64,000 nt of DNA from Hirudo medicinalis. Its lineage: Eukaryota; Annelida; Clitellata; Hirudinida; Hirudinidae. A model generated the notes under the pieces. That model did no database searches and was not told the DNA's origin. It worked only from the letters and a program-made list of their open reading frames with translations. The stretch is from contig MPNW01000299.1 of assembly GCA_011800805.1 (NCBI GenBank), positions 111,711 to 175,710 of the forward strand, in the 5' to 3' direction. Shown piece by piece: positions 36,141 to 48,407 of this stretch (its first letter is position 1; the number at the start of each line of letters is the position of its first letter). Both the position numbers and the translations under genes were made by a program.

Positions 36141-36861
36141 CTGATTCTATGTTAGTCCTTCCTGTGAATTCAAGTTGTTTCTGCCTGTTTTGTCACCTCG
36201 TAATTTGCGTGGGCGATTTTACCTAATTACTTGGAACTCCCAGAAGTCTGTGTTCCCAGAGAATGTGATTGCAATAAGAGTTCAAGAAACGTCGGACCAA
36301 CTCGTTGTTGTAGTGTTGTAATCTGGCGTTGTAAATTTAAAACTTTATGGTCTGCATGAATAATTCATCAATCTAAAATGATGTTTGTTACGCTCTTATG
36401 ATCCTAAAAGGGCGCAAAATACAAAAGATTCTGAATATTTTGGTCTTATTTAAATTTTATTGTCATTTTATAAATACTGCTGTTTAATTTTTAATTTGAT
36501 GCCTATGCTTTATCTTTATAACAACATTGATTCAAATTAAACCACAAACAATTAAATATTTGTTAACTTTTATTTTGAATAAAAATATTTCCAATGAATA
36601 TGTTAGCAATAATTAACCAAGAAAAATTAATACAAAATTGATTAAAAAAAAAAATTAATGATTTAATATTGAGAATCTTTTTTTTTGATAATTCTTAAAA
36701 AAAATCGAAGAAACTGCATCACAAATATCACATCACTTGGTTAATATTATATTTGGATTCAGCATCTTATATTTTTACCTCAAGTCCAATAATCTGTTCG
36801 TTCACAATCATTTGACAACCCGCTTATCACAACCAGCCCACGCGTGATAACAAAAGAAAGC
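36141..36861. promoter_or_regulatory. shared upstream region of two divergent genes
   Basis: About 720 bp of A/T-rich sequence separates the start codons of the DUF4211 protein (-) and the PIM-like kinase (+), so a bidirectional promoter is likely. I see no clear TATA or initiator. Confidence 0.4.
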
Positions 36862-38145
36862 ATGAAGAATAATTTTAGAAAGAGACAAGCATCAAGTGAT
36901 GGGTTTTTGAGACCAGCGAAACAAGCTCGTGTGGAAGATGCTTGGGACTTTAAAGACGAGCAAGTTGTTGATGTCAGAGAACTTGAACTTCTTGACTCTA
37001 ATCATAAAAGCCGTCGATTCGTCTTCAAAATGTGCAGCAAGCCTTTCCTTGTCATCAACACCCCTGGCGGCAAAATATGCACCGACAACAGCAATATTAC
37101 TCCAGAAGCAAATGTTGCTCAACGAGCTGACGACAACGTCCTGGATTCGCTCCAAATTGGAGGAGTGTCTGCTCAGCAGTATTTTGCTTGCAACGATTTT
37201 CGACTCATTTGGAGCTCGGCAAATCTTCGAGAACGTAACCCCGACTTCCTGAGGGGCTACACGTTAAGGTCGAAAATTGGGGAGGGTGGATATGGCCAGG
37301 TCTTTCATGCCACAAGAAATATGGACAACAAATTAGTTGCTGTGAAATTTTTCAAAAATAGCTTTTTAAAAGAAAGGGCACATGCTTGCATAAAATCCAC
37401 CATTTCAAATGTCAACATGGTTCCAACGGAAGTGAATGCTCTTATCGAACTGGAAGGAGTAGCGGGAATGGTGCAACCACACGAAATTTACATTAGCGAC
37501 TCAAAGAATTACATTCTTGTCATGGAAGCTTTTAGCGGGGCGAAAAGTCTTTGGACTTACATCACAGAGAGGGGAAGATTAACGGAAGAAGAGGCATGCC
37601 ACTACTTCAGGCAGCTTGTCCACACTTTGAATGAAATGTACAGCAGAAAGCGTCATCATTTTGATATAAAAGATGAAAATATTCTGATAAATTCCTGCAC
37701 TGGAAGAGCCACCCTGATTGATTTCGGAGGTGCGCAGCGAGTAAGGAGAAAAAATTTTAAAAATTGGATCGGCACCAAAGAAAACTTTCCTCCTGAATAT
37801 TTTCTAGAAAAAAAATTCTATGGTATTCCATTGGAGAGTTGGAGTCTTGGATTGCTCCTCCTTCAAATGACAACTGGTACTTTGCCAGTAACCGACGATG
37901 TTGAAGAAAACTCCAAACGAAACTACATGGCGCCAGAAGAACTTTCTCCTGATTTGAGGAATCTCATCGAACAATGCCTGAATAGAAGACCCAGAAGTCG
38001 CCCAAACTTCAACAAAATCCTCGAGTCTCCATGGATTAAAAGGATGAATAGGACTTATAGCATCGTAAGCGACTTTCGTGATCCAATTCCAATTCAATAC
38101 TTCTACGAATCCGACCTGAGTCCTGAGACTTCACCCAACCTTTAG
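36862..38145 (+). CDS. PIM-like Ser/Thr protein kinase, intronless, altered HRD motif
   Basis: One frame of 427 residues from ATG 36862; the frame is open upstream but without ATG. Residues 1-130 are unique with a basic start (RKRQ, KQAR) that could be a nuclear signal. The kinase domain follows: glycine loop IGEGGYGQVF (about 137-146), VAVKFF (about 158-163), HHFDIKDENIL (about 265-275) and LIDFGGA (about 284-290), then NFPPEYF, ESWSLGLLLLQM and RPRSRPNF. DIKDENIL, IDFG and the PPE segment are typical of PIM kinases. The HRD triad reads HFD, so the arginine is lost, while the catalytic Asp, lysine and DFG are kept. It is probably active but not regulated by activation-loop phosphorylation in the usual way. 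AATAAA at 38206-38211. Confidence 0.85.
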   Translation: MKNNFRKRQASSDGFLRPAKQARVEDAWDFKDEQVVDVRELELLDSNHKSRRFVFKMCSKPFLVINTPGGKICTDNSNITPEANVAQRADDNVLDSLQIGGVSAQQYFACNDFRLIWSSANLRERNPDFLRGYTLRSKIGEGGYGQVFHATRNMDNKLVAVKFFKNSFLKERAHACIKSTISNVNMVPTEVNALIELEGVAGMVQPHEIYISDSKNYILVMEAFSGAKSLWTYITERGRLTEEEACHYFRQLVHTLNEMYSRKRHHFDIKDENILINSCTGRATLIDFGGAQRVRRKNFKNWIGTKENFPPEYFLEKKFYGIPLESWSLGLLLLQMTTGTLPVTDDVEENSKRNYMAPEELSPDLRNLIEQCLNRRPRSRPNFNKILESPWIKRMNRTYSIVSDFRDPIPIQYFYESDLSPETSPNL

Positions 38146-38830
38146 AGACGTCTTTCTACATTTTATTTATTTATTTGCATGTTTATACAAAACAGTATTC
38201 ATACCAATAAACATATTTAAAATAACAACTACGTGTTGTCAAATGATCATTTACGAATAAATTGCTTTGTCAGTTGTTTTAGAGTAAAAATAAATAAATA
38301 TCACATGAATGAGGTTAATGAAAGGAACGTCATTTCAACTTTTACAAACACTCGCACAACAACTTGATGAGATGACCTTTTTTTTGGCTTCTCCCCAAAA
38401 TTCAGGGCCACTATCTTCCGTTACGTCTCTGGTTAAGGGTAGCTCTCAAGAACGAACAATATTTTACATTAAATACGAATTCTGTATGATTATCAACATA
38501 ATCATCAACCGATTAACTTTTATGCTTATCTTGTTTTTCTTAGTTTTTAAGAACTTTTCTCGATGTTCCAATGTGGAACTTCCTGTCGCTCGATGTTGGA
38601 AATTCTACCACTTACAGTCGCTTCGTCCTAGATGCTTCATTAATCAAGGAGTCATCAAAATTCTCAATTGCCACTAATTTTTCTGTGCTATTACTTCATT
38701 ACATTAGTTTTTGTATGTTTTTTCCTAACATCGCAATATTTCAAAAAATAAGTTTCCCGAACTGCGTCAGTGGCTCAGGAACCCCTTTGTTTGAGAAATG
38801 AACTAAATAAAGTAAATTTGATAGAACTAC
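38146..38830. other. intergenic, 3' flank of the PIM-like kinase
   Basis: Contains the polyadenylation signal. A 122-codon ORF at 38309-38677 shows no domain and is not called. Confidence 0.45.
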
Positions 38831-39300
38831 ATTAGCGTAACATAACAAAACAATTATTTATAGTGGTTAAGAAGACCGAGATCTGCGTAATGACCACTCT
38901 TTACTCTTAATTTCTGATATCAATATTTACTTAGGCTTATCTTAAATTTATCAACTGGATCCACATGGATGGCATCCTCATCTAATTTGTTCCACAGGGA
39001 AACCACCCTCGCGCTGAAGTAATTATTTTAGGAGTTCCCTGAAGGCTTGAAAAACTGTTGAAGCAAAAGGCATTCCCTCCCCGATAAAATTTGAAAGCCT
39101 CGTTGAAGTCCCCTCTGCTTCTTTTCCTCTTCTCCTTCTCCTCTCCTCATTCTCCTTAGAATCTCCTTAGTCAGCTGATATCTTTTTAATCTTTTCCCAT
39201 AACACAACTTTCTTAATCCTTTTACCGTCACTTCTGACTTTTTGCAGTCTCTCTTAGCTACTTTAGTGACTGCATTACTCTAATTCATCCATATTTATTA
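38830..39300 (-). mobile_element. LINE reverse-transcriptase C-terminal remnant
   Basis: The minus strand reads GKRLKRYQLTKEILRRMRRG, a charged stretch, and after frame changes TSARVVSLWNKLDED and DKFKISLSKY. This order (Y.RL..L.L..LRRxRG ... F..R.V..WN.L ... F+..L...) is the common end of Jockey/CR1-type LINE proteins. The 3' tail with cataac repeats at 38836-38850 recurs near 23521. Confidence 0.6.
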
Positions 39301-39975
39301 TACTTCAACGTTTGTACCTTAAATTATCCATCAAGGATGCCTGATGTGCCTGATGCACACTTCTCACAACAAAATTCGTTCTTTTTTTTATGTCATCCTC
39401 CAATTCTCATGTGGCCTCTATTTTTTTGTTAGATCAACATATTTAAGCTTTCAATAAATTTTCATTTGGCATCTCAACTGATTTGTTTATGTTAAAATAT
39501 TCATATGATGTGCTTCCAGTATCTTTTAACAATTTTTTTGATAGTATATTTGCCCTTTATAAGGATTCCCTTCAGCCATAAACCTTAGGTCAAAAGAGTT
39601 CGTGTTAGCCACTGTGGGGTTGAGGTCAAATGTTAAGGATAAAAAAACAAAACTATTACCCGCTGGTTGAATCTTGCGGACCAACAAGCTAATGAAAACT
39701 GAAAGTCAAGCAATCGAAACTCTTTCGGGCATGCCAGGAATTGGACTAAGGGAGAAGCACCAAAGTGCTCGTGAGAGCCTCTTGACCAAGGTCCACTTGG
39801 AAAACTGGAACAAGCAGACGAGATATTGTAAGATCGTACATCCAGCATAATCATGTGCTGATCCTAACCCTAACCCAAGCATGCATTTTACACTATTACC
39901 TCGCATGCTCTATTTTTGGACATTCTTCTTTGTCCTGAGTGGCTATATAAGAAGCTATATAAAGACATGCTTCCC
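39301..39975. other. intergenic, nothing recognised
   Basis: A/T-rich with short ORFs only. Confidence 0.4.
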
Positions 39976-39979
39976 TTAT

Positions 39980-40098
39980 GCTCCCGCACGGTCTAATGGT
40001 TAAGATGTCGCCTCTCACGATGGCAACACGGATTCGAATTCCGTTGCGGGAGCACCGTCCTAATCATCCAGTTATGGTACGGACGTTAATAAACAACA
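39980..40098 (+). repeat. tRNA-derived SINE, best-preserved copy
   Basis: Bases 39980-40053 fold like a tRNA: acceptor gctcccg/cgggagc pairs perfectly, D-arm cggtctaatggttaag, T-arm acgga-TTCGAAT-tccgt pairs perfectly. The anticodon arm (tcgcctctcacgatggc) pairs poorly with a nine-base loop, so I do not call a functional tRNA. The tail (gtcctaatcatccagtt, then ggacgttaataaacaa) matches the tail of the copies at 32.8 and 56.5 kb. The head most resembles tRNA-Glu. Confidence 0.75.
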
Positions 40099-40947
40099 GC
40101 ATTCTTCCCGCCTCGTCTCTCCTGCTCTTTCGGCTGCGCTGCTACAATGTTGTCAGTCGGAACATTGTTGCCGTCGTTGTACAAAAAACTTTGTAGCGTA
40201 CTCGTTTTTACGTCGTCGTCATTGTCGCTGCCGCTATAATAGTCCCTCTTTTTGCTCTGTGCATCTAGAGACCGCTCCGAACTGGAACTGAATAGCAGTC
40301 ACGCTTTTGACGACTACTTTTTTTGACTTATGAATGTGTGATAGAATCTTATCACATTATGGCGTGATACATGATATTCATGCTTGGTGGGAGGTTTCAT
40401 AAGCGCTTTTATCGGAAAACACATTTATTTACAGATACATCAGTCCAGCCAATATAAAATTCCGTTTTCGTTCCCGGATCCTCGAAAGAATTCTTTTATT
40501 GCTAAATTAATGTATTTTTGTGTGCTAATTAATAAGCATAAAAAGATCACTTTTTTAATAATTTTTTAAAAACCATTTGATTGTCTTCATGACAATCATG
40601 AATGTGTAATTAAAATCATGCTATTTGTTTCTATTCATGAATTCGAAAGCCCAATTGTAAAATGAATCTAGCATTAGACCTATCCTTATTTGGATCATGC
40701 TTTAAAGATGATGAAAACTTTAAATAATTATAAAACTTAACTCAGAAGTACATTTAATTTAAAAATAAATCTACATTCTGTGAATCTAAAATGCACGGCT
40801 CCAATCCAGAAGATTCCTAAAATATTTTCTTGACTTAAGAATGCATGGACACCGTTTTATTGAGAAGCAGGCTTACCTTTATGACAGTCCATGCCGGTGG
40901 TTAGTTGTGTTTGAGTGTTTACAGGATACACGCCTCTTCTTTTAAGC
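40099..40947. other. upstream region of the bestrophin gene
   Basis: Mostly A/T-rich and uncharacterised, with no clear promoter element. A CpG-bearing stretch at about 40100-40260 resembles nothing known to me. Confidence 0.4.
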
Positions 40948-43900
40948 ATGACCGTGATTTATTCCTCAAAAGTTGCCACAGCGAATTTTAGTTGCTTTTT
41001 CAAGTTGCTGATGAGGTTTCATGATTTTGGTGATTTTATTTAAATTGTTTACATTTATAATCACTTGCAAACATGGAATGTTACTAACTAGCTTCATTGC
41101 ACTTTAATAATATTTTAGCAATTTATTTACATATTTTCAGATGGCGAGGGAGCATTTATAAGATTTTGTGGAAGGAATTTGCTGTGTTCTCATTGGCTTA
41201 CTATCTGCTCAGTTTTCTTTATCGATACATTCTTACTGAAAACCTTAAAAAGTATTAATTACATAGCTTAGTTATTTCTCCCATTCAACATTTCATACCT
41301 GTTTTACTAAACTATCCAGATACTTTGAATTGGGAGCCCAGTACTGCTCTCAATTTAATAATCTAATTCCAGTAGCATTTGTTCTGGGATTTTATGTGAA
41401 CCATGTGGCCAATAGATGGTGGGAGAAATTTAGAACTCTTCCCTGGCCGGGACGAATGGCCATGTACGTGACTGCCCACCTCCACGGCCACGACGAGAGG
41501 GCAAGATTGATGAGGAGGACGATCATGAGGTACATGTGCCTCTCTTATGTTATGACCATGTCCTCCATCAGTCCTCCTGTCAAGAAGAGATTTCCCAATT
41601 TGAGTAAAATGCTTGAAGCAGGTTTGGATTCTTTTATATTTATGTTTATTCAACTTTATTGCCCTGCTTTTTATAATTTTGTTCTTTTACCAGGAATTTG
41701 CGTTAAAAAAATTACAGCGTACAGATTTGAATTTGTGTTTTTGTCCATTAAATATTTGATTCTACTTTATTTTACAAATGACCCCTTAGATTTATTATCA
41801 ATATTTTAATGTAGTTTCGGTGTTGCCACGTTAGACGAGGTGCTTGTAAACCGCAGGATTCATGCTGCCGAACGAAGAGACCGTGATCGACAACATCAAG
41901 ACTCCCTACAACAAATTCTTCGTGCCTCTCGTGTGGGCGTCTGCCGTGGTCACGAGGGCTCGCAAGGAAGGAAGGATCAAAGACGACTTTGCCGTGAAGA
42001 CGCTCATCGACGTGAGCAGCTTTTTGTGCTCCTCGATTTGTTTTGTTGGTTCGAACTCCACGTTCGATTTAAAAAATTCGACATAAACGAATTTATTTCA
42101 CAATAAGTTAATAGGATGATCGATATTCGTTTCCTAGTCTAACATGGTTGCTAATTTACAAAGTGCATTTCATGGCTTTTGATGACGGTCTTCAAGATCA
42201 ATTATTCCTTTTGTAAGTATAGAAATGTAACTTGTTGTTATCATCTGCTGGCAAACAAAAGTCCTCATCAATTTGATCGATACATGTTCGAAGGAAATTA
42301 GTTGCTGCTCGTAAATGATGACTTCTTTGAGCCTGAATGTTTTCTTCTTATATATTCAATACCCTAATAAAATAATTAACAGTTTGATAAAGTACAATAT
42401 ACGATTAGTATAAAATTATATTAGCATGTCGTGAAAATAAAACGACGAGCGTAACGATCGTCACGTACTCGTGTGACGCCACGTGCTCAGGTCGAAGGCA
42501 TGTTTTTAACCATAAATGGTTATACGGCGCCCCGTCCGAGGGTGCTCTCGACAGCGCAGGCCCGGTTTCGAACGCGACGCGTCGCGACCGTTGCCGTCGC
42601 AATCGTACGCAGGAACGAAACCTTTCGTCCGACCTGAGAATTCTTATTCACGACGACGTCGTTTGCGTTTGTTTGCTGTCGGCTTTAAAAAGTGAGTTCG
42701 TGCGGTACTCGTTCTCACAGAATGATTTGTTTGAGGCACGTTGGTCTGTTGATTGTGTTGATTAATAATTACCTGACAATTAATTCATTATTTATAAATT
42801 TAAGTTTTTTCTTAACTCTTTTGCCTTTAGGAAATCTGTTTGCTCTTGTTTGGTCTGCTTGTTTCTAACTTTTTGATGTCAAAATCTACCTGCATTATTT
42901 GTCGTCGTTATTAATGTCGCTTGTCGAGTTGCACGTGTCGAAGTCGACTAGAACGTCTCGCTCGGAAAGCGGAAAATGAACGGCAGCGCCAATTTATTTG
43001 ACAGGAAATCAATGACTACAGGACGCGATCATTTCAGCTCTTCAATTTCGATTGGGTCACCATTCCGCTCGTGTACACTCAGGTATCGTCACCCGACACC
43101 TTTGAGGATTTGGTTTTTTTGTTGCAATATTTTTTGTATATTTTTTTATACGACGACGAATTCGAGAGAACACGAACGCGAACCTTTCGGTAACGAAATG
43201 ACGGCGTTCGCATTCGAAGTGGTTTTAATGTCGCGAGGTCGCATTCGAAGGTGGTGACGTTGGCAGTGTACACCTTCTTCCTGTCGTGCCTCATGGGTCG
43301 ACAGCATCTCGACAACGGACACTCGGGGGACATGATCTTCCCGTTCTTTACCTTCCTTCAGTTTTTGTTCTACATGGGGTGGCTCAAAGTCGCAGAAACG
43401 ATGCTCAACCCTTTCGGGGAGGACGACGACGACTTCGACATCAACTACCTGATCGACAGGCATCTCAAGGTAATTCCTATTTTTATGATGTCGTCTTTGA
43501 ATTCACCTAGAAGCTTTTGATTAGAAGTATGAAAAAAAAACTTTTTCTGACAATTAGATATTGATGAAGAGTCTTAAAAATGTTATCATTTTGAACCTCA
43601 AGTTGATGTGTTGATGGGATCTTGTGACAAACATTGAACAGAGTTGTAGAGATCTGAGTTTCTTTTGGAAATTGTGTTTAATTTATTTATTCACTGTAAA
43701 CAAATACAAATATCACATTAGTTGTATGATGTAAACATTAGTTGCAGTTGTATGATGTAAACCTTAGTTGTGGTTGCTTTTGTCATTACAACTGAATGAT
43801 CATCAGTTAGCAGGTTTATTAGGTTTTAGACTTTAGGAGCTCATGTGAGGGTTTTTCTCTTGATTAGAACAACGACCATGTTGTCTTCTAAATGTCTCAC

Positions 43901-46886
43901 TCGATGTAGTTTGTAAAGCCTCAACTCGATCAGTTCTTATTTGGCTTCACGATCGGTTCGCAGAATAAACGCATCGGAAGAAACCGACCACGTTCGTTAA
44001 TAACTTCAGAGAACAGCATTATGGATCTTAAAACGCGAGTCCAAGATATCGGTTTTGTCAGTGCACCATGTATGGAATTAAATTGATTTATTGATCAACA
44101 GGAAATATCACTGCTTACAACAACCCATTTCAATTGTCTTAAGATGCCTTTAAGTGTTCACACATTTCACTTATGGATGAAAAACTCTGAATCATAATCA
44201 GTTAGATAAATTGTTTGATGAACGTCTGACATTTTAAAGATCGATTTCAAAACACATTTCGTGCGGATGTCTCGTTATTTGCGGTAAAAAAAGATGCATA
44301 AATAACTTGCACCCGGCCGAACTCGAGAGCGTGCGACGTCATCGCGTCTTTCACGAGAATGTCGTCAGCATTCGACGATGCGACTAACATCCGCTCGCAA
44401 CAACAATTAGCTATAATTGGAATAATTGGCTTCTCCATTCATTAACTTCCTCTGCACAACGTCAGGATGCACAATTTCAACCCACGTTTTTAGCAGACGC
44501 CTCAATGTGATTAATTTTGTAAAATTATTTATGTTTGTGTTTAATACTTTTAAGGCATAGACCTTGAGGAAGGAAGGAAGGAAGGAAGGATGAATGGGTG
44601 GATGAAATAATGGATGGATGGATGGATGTTTGTGTTTTGTACTTCTCCAACAAATTGTCGAATGCCTTTGTTTACTGTTGATTTTGTAATCTTCGACTAA
44701 ATCATCAAAGGGGGCAATTATTGTTAGGTTTTGATTATGGTTTTCAGAGGAAAGTTATGAATGATAAATGAAAGATTCATAATTCATTGTTAAGGAGAGC
44801 TTGTTAAATTAGAATCTCTAGGCAGTGGATTGATTGGCCATTTTTTTATGCTAGCATTAATCAGGAAGCCAATGAGGTCGTTCGATTGATTCTGGGGTAC
44901 GCTTTCCGTAGGACATTCTAAAAATAGCAACGAGTGGCTTATTGCACGCAACAATGGATAGTTAAAGTTAAAGGACGGTTTGATGACGAGGGACAATCCG
45001 CCCGAACGTTAGGTGTCCTACCTTGTCGTGGACGAAATGCACAACGAACATCCCGACCTCATCAGGGACCAGTACTGGGACTCCATCGACTTCCAACTTC
45101 CTTACACCGAGGACTCGGAGCCTCATCTCACGGACCCCCTCAAGGGATCTGCCATCGACATCAGGTGACCAGAATATTTATATCTTCCTATTATTTTTAG
45201 ATATTAGCCTTCTTATGGTTATGATTGTGGTTGTGGTTGTTGGTAGGAACTAAAATTACAAAGCGTATTTGATGTCAGTTTATAATTTGCAATTCTTTGA
45301 TAAACTCATGGAATTAAGAATGTATTTGCATCTGCAAATAGGCAGATCGATGTCTGCAAATGCTTCTCAAAGTGATTCACGAGCGAAACACTCGTTTCTT
45401 TCAAGTATTCGTGAGAGAAAGGGCAGTTTGTTTCCTTCGTCGTTGTCTCGAATCGAGGAAGAAGACGGGGGCCCGGGATTCACGGTGGGATCGTACAACC
45501 CCAAAAAACTCGTCAGAACTTCATCCAAGGCCAGCAACGTCAGCAAGATGAGTCACAGTTTGTGAGTATTTCACACAAGAACAAGAAATATTTGTTCCTT
45601 CAAACCAATAGAACTATTCTTATACTTGTTTTGGTTCTTCAGAAATTCTAGCAAAAGCGACATGCGGCACGTTTGCAGTAAAGCTTTTACGATAATATTT
45701 TGTTAATGTTAACTGCGAACGAGTGTCGAGTCATCATTTGACAAATTCACTTCACTTTAGTAGTGAATTGTGTTTTGTGATTCTTCAAGTTGCATTCGAC
45801 GAGTTAAAATTTCGGTTGATGTGTTCCAGGAAACCTCCAAATTTTGTGAGAGCCATTAAAAGGTCTTTCTCGCAGAACAAGCGCAACTCTTCGGATGATT
45901 CCTTCTCCATGACGGAAACTCAAAACTCCACGATTTCCCCCTTAGGTTGCACGTCATTAATATTCATGATTTCAGAATTTAATTTGATTTCCTTTGATGC
46001 TATTTTAAGTTCATGTTGGATATTTTCAGTGTTTTATTTGTTATCCACTGCAATATCATCACTTCAGTAATAAATATGCTTAATGTTGCTCTAATTAGGT
46101 CCAGTCTAATATGTCATATTTAATACGTCACCAAATCTTTTCGAGCATTTGACTTCCACATGCTGTTTGTCACTTTGTGTTCTTCACAAACATGTCATAT
46201 TCAGAATCACAGAGTGCTTCTCACTCTGTTATTGAATAGCTGAAATGAAATCGGACATTCCATTGCATGTTGCAGTTCGGTCGCCTCGGTCGGTCCCAAA
46301 AAAGACGAACAACATTGAAATCGTTTGTCCGGACGATCAGGTTGATAAATATTTTTAGTCTTTCCAATGTCTTCAATAGCAATTGATTGCGTTTTTAATT
46401 TCGTCAAAGACCGAGGAGGGGATCTTCCGTATGTCCCTCGAAGACGTAAACAGCGTCGTCTTTCAAAAAGACAACAAATCTTTTCCAAAAAAAGACCCTC
46501 AGGCCTCGAGTAAATTCTCAAAACCTCTCCTCCACGGCTCGTCTCCGAAGAGGAAAGGCCTCATCAGGCGCAACAACACCGACAGCACCCTCGAAGTCGA
46601 CAGAGGAAAGGACGGCTTCAGAAATTTTGCGGGCAAGTTCCCGCTCAACCATCGCAGCTCCGTCAACCAATCCATTGCCGAGGAGGAAGAAAACTCGACT
46701 CCCGTAGAGGAGGACGAGGCGGGGAGGAGTCACGGGATGTTTGTGGACGACATGATGCAGGAATTAAGGAGGATGCAGAGGAATGAGTCTTATAGGCACC
46801 AATCGCAACAGGCGTCGTACAACTCTCAGGCTGAAATCATGAACCTGCTCAAGAACAGCTTAAAAAGTGATCCCCCTTGTGGCTAA
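40948..46886 (+). CDS. BEST: bestrophin, calcium-activated chloride channel
   Basis: Eleven exons with agreeing phases: 40948-41015, 41141-41251, 41320-41621, 41857-42011, 43005-43082, 43251-43469, 45013-45164, 45346-45561, 45830-45945, 46276-46340, 46410-46886, giving 652 residues. Bestrophins are pentameric anion channels of the plasma membrane opened by calcium. Seen in order: [12 protein letters not shown] at the N-terminus, [24 protein letters not shown] (TM2 neck), [52 protein letters not shown], and [18 protein letters not shown] (calcium clasp, about residues 290-308). The last 300 residues are Ser/Thr-rich with RS-type charge and no domain, as in other bestrophins. Introns 4 and 6 hold repeats at 42510-42640 and 44569-44630. 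Confidence 0.96.
42510..42643. repeat. dispersed GC-rich repeat (family 2), intronic copy
   Basis: Blocks gcaggcccggtttcgaac, ccgttgccgtcgcaatcg and gcaggaacgaaacc match the copies at 52424-52530, 52826-52962 and 54790-54905; only the right end matches at 21046-21090. Confidence 0.6.
44569..44632. repeat. GGAA and GGAT tetranucleotide repeats
   Basis: A GGAA run followed by GGAT units in bestrophin intron 6. Confidence 0.85.
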
Positions 46887-48090
46887 GCATTTTAATTTCA
46901 AGTCAAGAGTTAAACATGCATTTTTTTCAACATTTGACTTTGTTCCAATCAAACACTTGATTCCATGTTGCAATTTATTGCTTTTCTTTGCGAGATAATC
47001 AATTCAATTTTTTCAGTTTTACGTGAATTAATTTTATTTTTAGTCTTTAGACATGACCATAATGACCATGGCAGTGATTTTCATCCATTTACGTATTTAG
47101 CAGCTAGCTTCCATAGGTTAATTTATTTTTATGCAAGCAGGTTGATTTTTGTACATAAGTTGACTTGTGCCTTGATGCAAATGCTCTTTGTTACCAAATA
47201 TCTCTTTACTGTGCTGACTTACGCATCCTATTTTCTATCTTTAAACTCGTTACTTCCAAACGAAAATGCCAGCATCCTTCTGTTTTAAAACTCTCCTTAC
47301 AATTGTTTGATTCTTGTGTGCATTGTTTGCTTTCACAACTGCCGATTGGAAATTGTATTGTTTTTACAATTCGGAGATTTGATCATGACCACAAATAAGA
47401 GTTTCTAAACGATTGAGTTGTGGATGCCTTTCAACGCAGTTTGTGATTGGGCACCAAATCAGGCTCTCGTTAGCCCAAAGCATGATCGTTTCAGCTAATG
47501 AATTAGTTCATGCAATTGAATATAAATGTTTGCAATTATCAAGCATCATTCCTATTTATCCACGCAACAAACAAATGAACAACAGTCAACAAATAGGCGT
47601 CTGTCGACGTCTCGTTACATGCATCAGTTAATCAAATTAAACCTTTTATCAAATTTGAACTGATGAGATGTATTGCAGAGGTAAGTCGCGGCAATTATCC
47701 AAACGGTTGTAAGTCAAGTTTACAGTCCCCGTCGGGTGATCTGTCAATGGCTGTAACTCATGCTCAGGGCCGCCGACAGAGATTTCGGACCCCTAGGCAC
47801 AGCGGCCACGGGCCCCTAAACTACCTTTATATTGTTTACGAAGAAAGTTTAAAAAAGTAAGTCGTCATACAAATCGCAATAATAGAAGCTCAAACTTGGT
47901 TGTTATCGATACTATTTTTAAAATGTTCCTGAAATTAGTGAAACAATGCTGTTATAATTAAAAAAATAGTTTGTATGTTCTACCTTCCTTAACAGCAAAT
48001 ATTTTTGTTCGTACGTCTTTATCATTGCAATTGATTAGGTATGGCAGTAATATTATTATATAGGCATACATTAGAAACTTTGCATAATTC
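46887..48090. other. intergenic, nothing recognised
   Basis: 3' flank of bestrophin, then sequence with short ORFs only. A gccgccgacagag / gggcccctaaac patch at about 47768-47822 echoes a patch at 11700-11790 and may be an old repeat. Confidence 0.4.
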
Positions 48091-48091
48091 A

Positions 48092-48407
48092 TTATAATAT
48101 TTTAGGATCCGGTCGTGCCCTAAAACCACGTCGGGCGCATGGCATTCGTCTCCCTCTCGGAGGCCCTGTTCGTGACTAAATGGAAATAAAATGAGATAGT
48201 TAGGTCGAATTAGGTTTTTCTTAGTATTGTATTCTACCCTTATTCTTCGACATTCCCCCAAATCAAGAACAAAATATTGACACTCTCTCCATAGTTTGCT
48301 CATCAGGACGAAGACCTCACCTGAATTAAGTCGACCACTTGTTTGCCATCTGGAATGGATGATGAAGTGACATTGAGAACATTGTCAGTGTGGAATGACA
48401 CCATCAT
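48092..48407 (-). CDS. possible two-exon small protein, unknown
   Basis: Exons 48407-48321 and 48175-48092 would join at LIQ|SRT with good splice signals (CAG|GTGAGG and TTTCCATTTAG). They give 56 residues: a Ser/Val-rich start (MMVSFHTDN) and a very basic end (TGPPRGRR, RRGFRARPDPKIL). The first exon stays open 5' to about 48477, so a longer gene is possible. No family recognised; may be chance. Confidence 0.22.

Noticed and set aside
39980..40053. Functional tRNA-Glu gene
   Set aside because: The anticodon stem does not pair and the loop is too long; the same altered arm recurs in other copies, so it is a SINE head.
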